A DNA stretch of 48,457 bases from an uncultured Rhodanobacteraceae bacterium (GTDB lineage: Bacteria > Pseudomonadota > Gammaproteobacteria > Xanthomonadales > SZUA-5). The notes under the pieces are model-generated. The model was not told where the DNA came from. It did no database searches and worked only from the letters and a program-made list of their open reading frames with translations. This document shows, in pieces, positions 44,606 through 48,457 of this stretch. Position numbers and translations under genes: made by a program. Position 1 is the stretch's first letter. Each line of letters starts with the position of its first letter. Location: assembly GCA_937928755.1 (NCBI GenBank), contig CALEZI010000172.1, positions 1-48,457 of the forward strand. The letters are read 5' to 3'.

Positions 44606-45706
44606 ATGCGTTTCAGCGTCCAACGAGAGGCTTTGTTGCGGCCACTGCAGCAAGTGGTTGGCGTGGTCGAGCGGCGGCAGACCCTGCCGGTATTGGCCAA
44701 TGTGCTGATCCGTGTCGAGGGCGACAGCGCGAGTTTCACCACGACCGATCTGGAAGTCGAACTGTCGGCACGCATGGCGGTCGATGCGGCGCAGGCCGGT
44801 GAGATCACGGTACCGGCACGCAAGTTGTTCGACATCGTGCGGGCACTGCCCGACGGCTCGAAGATCGAACTGAAACAGGAAGGCGAACGCGTCAAGCTGA
44901 GTTCCGGCCGCTCGCGTTACACCCTGGCGACCTTGTCGGCCAGCGAGTTCCCGGCGACCGAGTCGGGCGATGTGCAGGAGAGCATCGAGATCGACCAGGG
45001 CACGTTCAAGAAGTTGCTGGAGCGCAGCGCTTTCGCGATGGCGGTGCAGGACGTGCGCTATTACTTGAATGGCTTGCTGGTCGAAGTTCGCTCCAACGGA
45101 TTGCGCACGGTGGCAACCGACGGTCATCGCCTGGCACTGGCGGAGACGGCGGGAGTTGGCGACGGCGACATCCGTCGGCAGGTGATCGTGCCGCGCAAGG
45201 GTGTGCTGGAACTGCAGCGCCTGCTCGAGGGCGGCGATGCTCCCTTGCAATTGGCGTTCTCGAAGAACCACATCCGCGCACGACTGTCGGACAGTGTGGT
45301 GGTCTCCAAGTTGATCGACGGGCGTTTCCCGGACTACGAAGCGGTGATTCCTATCGGTGCCGACAAGGTGGTTCTGGTCGATCGCGACGCGGTGCGGCAA
45401 GCACTCTCGCGCGCATCGATCCTGTCGAACGAAAAGTACCGCGGGGTGAAGATCGAAGTATCGCCGGGTGTGCTCAAGGTGGTGGCGCACAATCCGGAGC
45501 AGGAAGAGGCGATGGAGGAGATCGAGGCCGACACGACGGTCGATCAACTCAGCGTCGGATTCAACGTCAATTACCTGCTCGATGCGTTGGCGGCAGTGGA
45601 TGGCGAGCGTGTGCGCATTCGCTTGCGCGACGGCGCGAGCAGCGCGCTGGTGGAATCGCCGATGGACGACACCACGCGGCATGTCGTGATGCCGCTGCGG
45701 TTGTGA
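44606..45706 (+). CDS. dnaN: DNA polymerase III beta sliding clamp
   Basis: A 366-residue clamp, the standard length, with three repeated clamp domains. Recognisable phrases are LPVLANVLIR, TDLEVELSAR, ATDGHRLA and FPDYEAVIP; the C-terminus ends HVVMPLRL, the usual closing motif. AAAGGAG lies ten bases before ATG 44606. The clamp holds polymerase on DNA. It is followed by a GC hairpin and recF. Confidence 0.97.
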   Translation: MRFSVQREALLRPLQQVVGVVERRQTLPVLANVLIRVEGDSASFTTTDLEVELSARMAVDAAQAGEITVPARKLFDIVRALPDGSKIELKQEGERVKLSSGRSRYTLATLSASEFPATESGDVQESIEIDQGTFKKLLERSAFAMAVQDVRYYLNGLLVEVRSNGLRTVATDGHRLALAETAGVGDGDIRRQVIVPRKGVLELQRLLEGGDAPLQLAFSKNHIRARLSDSVVVSKLIDGRFPDYEAVIPIGADKVVLVDRDAVRQALSRASILSNEKYRGVKIEVSPGVLKVVAHNPEQEEAMEEIEADTTVDQLSVGFNVNYLLDALAAVDGERVRIRLRDGASSALVESPMDDTTRHVVMPLRL

Positions 45707-45733
45707 TCGCAGCGATACTGAGGCGCAATTTGC

Positions 45734-45753
45734 GGGGCCGCCAACGCGGCCCC
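45734..45753 (+). terminator. GC-rich hairpin between dnaN and recF
   Basis: An eight-bp perfect stem GGGGCCGC/GCGGCCCC with a CAAC loop, followed by GTTGCTTTT. It could partly terminate dnaN transcription so that recF is expressed at a lower level. Confidence 0.55.
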
Positions 45754-45773
45754 GTTGCTTTTGTGGCAAGGCG

Positions 45774-46853
45774 ATGCGCGTAACTCGTCTGACCATAACC
45801 GGCGTACGCTGCCTGCAGCAGGTGGAGCTGACGCCGTCGCCTGGCATGAACTTGTTGTTGGGCGGCAATGGTGCCGGCAAGACCAGCGTGATCGAGGCGC
45901 TGTATCTGCTGGGGTCGGGCAAATCGTTTCGCTTTGGCGGCTTCGAATCCTTGATCGCCCATGGCGCGCGTCAACTGCAGATCTATGCCGAGTTGGAACG
46001 CAGCTCCGGCGTTGATCGCGTCGGTTTCGAGCGTTCCCGTTCGGGCTGGCGCGCCCTGCGCAATGGCGATCGTGTTGCCGAACTGGCCGAACTGGCAACG
46101 TTGGTACCGGTCGTCTGTTTCAGTCCGGAGTCGCACGGGGTGATTGCCGGTGGCTCGGAAGTGCGCAGGCGTTTCTTTGATTGGCTCGTGTTCCACGTGG
46201 AACCAGAGTTCAAGGATGCGTACAGGCGCTACGCGCGCCTGCTGACACAGCGCAATGCTTTGCTGAAGCAAGCGCCCGATCCCGGCTTGTTGGCGACCTG
46301 GACACAACAAATCGCGGAAGCCGGCGAATGGTTGGCGCGACTGCGGGATCGAGTGTTCCCCGATTTCGCAGCGGCGATGCAGACCACACTGCAGCAACTT
46401 CTGCATGAGATGGGCACAACCTGCGTCAGCTATCGCCGCGGTTGGCGCGAGGGCATGTCGCTGCTGGATCGCCTGCACATGCTCGAATCGCGCGAGTGCA
46501 TGCTGGGCTATACGCTGGCCGGGCCACACCGTGGAGATTGGTCGGTCGAGTTCGAAGGCCACGAAGTGCGTCAACATGGATCGCGAGGACAGCAGAGGCT
46601 GGTGGCTCTGGCGGCGGTTCTGGTTGCGGCGTCGCTGTATCGAGCGCGTCGGGGCGAGCCGCCGCTGGTTGCGCTTGATGACTTGGCGTCCGAGTTGGAT
46701 GTCGAACATCAACGTCGGGCGCTCAGCGAATGCGGACGGCTGGGTGCGCAACTATGGGTGACCGGAACTCAGCAATCGCCGGCGCTGGCGTCGTGGATCG
46801 GGGAGGTCCGCAGGTTCCACGTGGAACAGGGCACGGTCACCGTTGCAACTTGA
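45774..46853 (+). CDS. recF: DNA replication and repair ATPase RecF
   Basis: A 359-residue SMC-like ATPase that helps load RecA at gaps. Walker A GGNGAGKTS is at 30-38, the ABC signature lies in HGSRGQQRLVALA, and Walker B in PLVALDDLASELD. Length is typical. The gene encloses two parS sites: one codes for FHVEP in the middle and one for FHVEQ near the C-terminus. Confidence 0.96.
   Translation: MRVTRLTITGVRCLQQVELTPSPGMNLLLGGNGAGKTSVIEALYLLGSGKSFRFGGFESLIAHGARQLQIYAELERSSGVDRVGFERSRSGWRALRNGDRVAELAELATLVPVVCFSPESHGVIAGGSEVRRRFFDWLVFHVEPEFKDAYRRYARLLTQRNALLKQAPDPGLLATWTQQIAEAGEWLARLRDRVFPDFAAAMQTTLQQLLHEMGTTCVSYRRGWREGMSLLDRLHMLESRECMLGYTLAGPHRGDWSVEFEGHEVRQHGSRGQQRLVALAAVLVAASLYRARRGEPPLVALDDLASELDVEHQRRALSECGRLGAQLWVTGTQQSPALASWIGEVRRFHVEQGTVTVAT
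46189..46204 (+). promoter_or_regulatory. parS: parS site 1 (inside recF)
   Basis: TGTTCCACGTGGAACC, the sequence known for Pseudomonas parS centromere sites bound by ParB. Confidence 0.9.
46813..46828 (-). promoter_or_regulatory. parS: parS site 2 (inside recF)
   Basis: GGTTCCACGTGGAACA, the exact reverse complement of site 1, located near the 3' end of recF. Confidence 0.9.
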
Positions 46854-46912
46854 AGCCGAGCGCGTCGAGGTGGCATGCCCGCGATGGCCGTGCGTCCGGT
46901 ACCGGCCCTGTT

Positions 46913-46928
46913 TGTTCCACGTGGAACA
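46913..46928 (+). promoter_or_regulatory. parS: parS site 3 (recF-gyrB interval)
   Basis: TGTTCCACGTGGAACA, a perfect 16-bp palindrome, 59 bp after recF. Confidence 0.92.
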
Positions 46929-46968
46929 ACGTGGGCTGCAGCCTGAGACTTCAGCGCCGCCGCCCCAC

Positions 46969-46977
46969 TGCTATACT
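46969..46977 (+). promoter_or_regulatory. Extended -10 promoter of gyrB
   Basis: TGCTATACT, a TGn extension plus TATACT, 74 bp before the gyrB start. A start of transcription near 46984 would place the palindrome at 47001 inside the leader. No good -35 box is visible, as is common with extended -10 promoters. Confidence 0.55.
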
Positions 46978-47000
46978 CCAAAGGTTGCGCATGGTGCCCT

Positions 47001-47020
47001 GGTGTAGTGCGCACTACACC
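47001..47020. promoter_or_regulatory. Perfect 20-bp palindrome in the gyrB leader
   Basis: GGTGTAGTGCGCACTACACC, perfectly symmetrical, 31 bp before the gyrB ATG and about 20 bp after the predicted transcription start. It could be a repressor site. Confidence 0.6.
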
Positions 47021-47051
47021 CACCGCAAGCGCCTGGCCAGACAGCTGGAAC

Positions 47052-48457
<1,406 letters not shown>

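Overview
The window is GC-rich bacterial DNA that ends in dnaA-dnaN-recF-gyrB, so it lies at the chromosomal replication origin. DnaA boxes sit between dnaA and dnaN, and three 16-bp parS sites lie in and after recF. Gene content points to a gammaproteobacterium of the Xanthomonadales/Lysobacterales type: a maltodextrin locus with a TonB-dependent receptor and lipoprotein amylases, ECF sigma/Ser-Thr kinase pairing, a DUF1415 protein, many REP-like palindromes, and Pseudomonas-type parS sequences. The species is not identifiable from what I can see. All family names come from reading motifs; no database search was run.

Layout. 1-13.0 kb, all plus strand: a Ser/Thr kinase with a DUF4384-like tail, a probable RquA (rhodoquinone synthesis), a 1,507-residue secreted beta-helix/Ig-repeat protein, a secreted TPR-CHAT protease-like protein, and a REC protein with decayed GGDEF and EAL domains. 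13.0-13.7 kb: gene-free repeat cluster. 13.7-16.1 kb, minus strand: RluF-type pseudouridine synthase, DUF1415 protein and a short-chain dehydrogenase, with a 36-bp tandem repeat between the last two. 16.4-19.2 kb: a secreted DTGSG-repeat solenoid, a two-gene unit ending in a JetD-like TOPRIM protein, and a 33-residue Lys-rich protein. 19.2-22.8 kb: ECF sigma factor, receptor-like Ser/Thr kinase and a small secreted protein. 23.0-24.0 kb: patatin-like lipase.

24.2-28.5 kb holds what I consider the most interesting system. It is a tightly coupled four-gene operon: a coiled-coil protein; a membrane protein joining a longin/roadblock-like cytosolic domain to a periplasmic OmpA-like domain; a Rab-like small GTPase; and a soluble hybrid histidine kinase. 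The layout suggests a route from cell-wall sensing through a small GTPase to phosphorelay signalling.

28.6-41.7 kb is an alpha-glucan utilisation locus. A TonB-dependent receptor imports oligosaccharides across the outer membrane, a GPH/SLC45-like MFS carrier crosses the inner membrane, and two lipoprotein GH13 amylases, a GH31 alpha-glucosidase and an esterase surround them. Two near-identical LacI-type operator candidates lie in the divergent promoter region, with a weaker third upstream of the second amylase. Palindromic repeats have invaded this locus. One 84-bp pair is inserted in frame inside an amylase signal peptide, and removing it restores an ordinary lipoprotein signal. A C-terminal remnant of a tryptophan-halogenase-like gene follows the receptor.

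41.9-48.5 kb: transaldolase, then dnaA, oriC, dnaN, recF and a gyrB cut by the window end.
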